34,656 bases of DNA from Rhizophagus sp. LPA8_4_AMF (lineage: Eukaryota; Glomeromycota; Glomeromycetes; Glomerales; Glomeraceae), in the NCBI GenBank assembly GCA_021464525.1, contig JADRCO010000399.1, positions 1 through 34,656 on the forward strand, read 5' to 3'. The position numbers and the translations under genes are program-made. This document shows, piece by piece, positions 32,626 to 34,656 of the stretch; the stretch's first letter is position 1; each line of letters starts with the position of its first letter. Below the pieces are notes generated by a model. That model was not told where the DNA came from. It did not search any database and saw only the letters and a program-made list of their open reading frames with translations.

Positions 32626-34547
32626 TCAATTTTTAATATATTGCAGAATATTTTCAATTTTACAACCTTCTTGAATTTTATTATCCAAATCCTTTATTGT
32701 TACTTCACCTTTCGCAATTTCATTTTCACCTACAAATATTACATGTGAAGCATTTGTCTTCACGGTATTGCTTAATATATTTTTCAATGATGATTGGTGC
32801 GAAGAATGATAAAATAATGTCGGTATATCTTTATCACGTAAGAATTTGGAGAGGTTAAGCCCATGATAATAAAGTTTATTATTCTTTGAGGAAATAATAG
32901 TATCAGTTTCTGTTGAAACATTTTCAGACTTTTCACGATCCGGTATTATTATAATTGCAATTGGTCTTTTTCTTGACGGTAATAAGTTATCATTTAATAT
33001 CATTGCTAGTCTATCAATTCCAGCAGCCCAACTATTAAAAATAATATTGTTAGTATATATATATAGAAAGGTCTTATTTAAAGAAATTGTATTCGTACCC
33101 AATTCCAGGAACTTTTTCTTTTCCGCCCATGATTTGAACGAGACCATCATATCTACCACCTGCTAATACAGTTCCTTGAGCGGTCCCAAGATTAGGGTTC
33201 AAACACTTGAATTCAAATATTGTATTATCATAATAATCTAATCCCCTAACTAAACGAGGATTAATTTTATATAATATATTTAAATCTTGAAGTCCTTGAC
33301 AAACATCATCAAATCTCTTGGCAGATGTTGAATTATAATATTCAGTAATTGTTGGACAGTCTTGAATAACTGGAGCATCTTTTGGATTTTTTGAATCCAA
33401 AACACGTAAAGGATTCGTTGAAATCCTTATTAGAGAATTCAAATAATTAATATCTTCTAATATGCTAAAAATATAGATAATTTTAGGATTAAGTTGTTAC
33501 CTTTTTACGCTATCCTCTGAAAGATGGTGTTCATTTTTGCGCAAATATTCTCTTACAACATCTCGATATTTCGTTCGAGATTCACTATCGCCCAAGGAAT
33601 TAATCTCAAGCTAATGTAATAAATTAAATTAAATTAATAGCTTGCAGTTATAATACAACTTTTTTAACTTGGATACCTTACTTCAATAGAATCACCAAGT
33701 CCAATCTTACTTAAGAATGTCCAAGCCATGTCAATTACTTCAATATCAGAGGTTGGATGTTCATGACCAAACAATTCAACACCAAATTGTTCGAACTATT
33801 ATTATGTGATATAATTTCCTTTTAGTAACAATTGCAAATACTACAATAAATAATTTCTTTAGACGTTCACCTGCCTTAACCTCCCTTTTTGGGGTCTTTC
33901 ATGACGAAACATAGGTCCATAATAATAATATTTTTGTGGGAGATCATAAATTAGATTATTGCTAATTAATGCTCTAACAATACCTATGCCAAATATCAAA
34001 AGTAATAAGTTCAATCGTTTTTCGACTTCGGATCATTCATTGGGAACTTTATTCCCTTACCAGCAGTTCCTTCTGGTCTCAAAGTTAACTTGTCGTCTCC
34101 CTTATCAACAAAACTATACAATTCTTTTCCAATTATATCAGAATCATCTCCTAAAGTTCGCTCAAAAACTTGAGACAATTCTAATATTGGAGTGGAAACC
34201 TAAATTTTGTTCACAATATAAAAAATAAATAGATTATGAAATTGTATAGAATTCAGTCTACGAAAGATTGATTATATATCATTACATGGTCATAACAATA
34301 TAATTCCGCAATGGAAGACGCAATTTTCAAGATATGACTATATTTTATATTTTCAGTTCCAAAACGGTCGCGTGTTCCTCTAATAGGTCGCGCGGGTTCA
34401 ATTCTACCTGACGAATAAGTTTGCTCAAATAACGAAATAATTTCACTTAAACAGCTATAAGCCAAAAAGTTACCTATTAGTAATAACCTTCGATATGACT
34501 CTCTTTTGTAAGCGCTGGCATAATAATTGACCGTGTGACTTAATCAT
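32626..34547 (-). CDS. HTS1: Histidyl-tRNA synthetase (5' end uncertain)
   Basis: Class II synthetase charging tRNA-His. Seven firm exons on the minus strand: 34286-34454, 34061-34199, 33871-33983, 33682-33795, 33501-33610, 33099-33464, 32626-33031. Landmarks: [41 protein letters not shown], motif 2 [62 protein letters not shown] and motif 3 [11 protein letters not shown], then the anticodon-binding domain. The start is unresolved. An ATG at 34547 gives the basic, mitochondrial-presequence-like [20 protein letters not shown], and joins the first firm exon in frame only if a 19-base segment (34455-34473, gtaact to tatag) is removed. A second ATG at 34521 is out of frame. With the upstream start the protein is 496 residues. 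In yeast one gene makes both mitochondrial and cytosolic forms. Confidence 0.9.
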
Positions 34548-34656
34548 TATTATTTTATTTATTTATTTTTTTTTTTATATTTATAAATCTATTTTAAAAA
34601 TTTTATTTACAGCAAAATTCAAAATATGCGAAACACTCAGCAATTTTGTGCCGTGA
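34548..34656. other. Upstream flank of HisRS
   Basis: A short AT-rich end of the window, presumably HisRS promoter. On the plus strand an ATG at 34626 opens a frame to the end (MRNTQQFCAV), too short to call a gene. Confidence 0.35.

Noticed and set aside
34626-34656. Possible start of a plus-strand gene after a tttacag site
   Set aside because: Only ten codons remain in the window, so it cannot be told from chance.
1-34656. Search by eye for tRNA, rRNA and CRISPR arrays
   Set aside because: No T-loop consensus with a matching acceptor stem, no rRNA segments and no regular direct-repeat/spacer array were found.

Overview
The window reads as nuclear DNA of a filamentous fungus, most likely an arbuscular mycorrhizal fungus of the Rhizophagus type (Glomeromycotina). 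That is an inference from four things: very AT-rich sequence with long A/T runs, genes split by many short introns (about 50-175 bases), fungal orthologues (USO1, fibrillarin, RRP7, AOS1, OPY2, MTAP, G-alpha, histidyl-tRNA synthetase), and lineage-type tyrosine-kinase-like kinases and decayed transposon pieces. No database was searched.

The window has two halves. Bases 1 to about 13,500 are gene-poor and decayed: the 5' end of a lineage-type gene (1-329), a kinase gene with an unresolved 5' end (2694-4015), a MITE-like inverted-repeat element (2001-2167), two CACGTG palindromes (4037-4154), a broken zinc-finger-like gene (4903-5512), a kinase relic with a stop at a conserved Trp (8187-8282), a 19-bp inverted repeat (7561-7645), an octapeptide-repeat ORF (10002-10226) and a chimeric Helitron/transposase relic (10890-11180).

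Bases 13,525 to the end are compact and intact. Nine genes alternate strand without exception: USO1 (-), an unnamed coiled-coil protein (+), fibrillarin/NOP1 (-), RRP7 (+), AOS1 (-), OPY2 (+), MTAP/MEU1 (-), an atypical G-alpha (+), HisRS (-). Every gene therefore has one divergent and one convergent neighbour. I rebuilt exon structures by hand from splice sites and reading frame. All complete models sum to a multiple of three: USO1 about 825 aa, coiled-coil 848, NOP1 315, RRP7 384, AOS1 335, OPY2 434, MTAP 311, G-alpha 399.

Functionally these are housekeeping and signalling genes: ER-Golgi tethering, ribosome biogenesis (NOP1 and RRP7 share a 207-base divergent promoter), SUMO activation, osmosensing MAPK scaffolding, methionine salvage, G-protein signalling and tRNA charging. 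I found no clear novel multi-gene system. The points most worth a second look are the strict strand alternation, the NOP1/RRP7 promoter, two conserved-frame GC-AG introns, a 12-base micro-exon in fibrillarin, a G-alpha with its catalytic Gln replaced by His, and an unresolved HisRS start that would need a 19-base intron.
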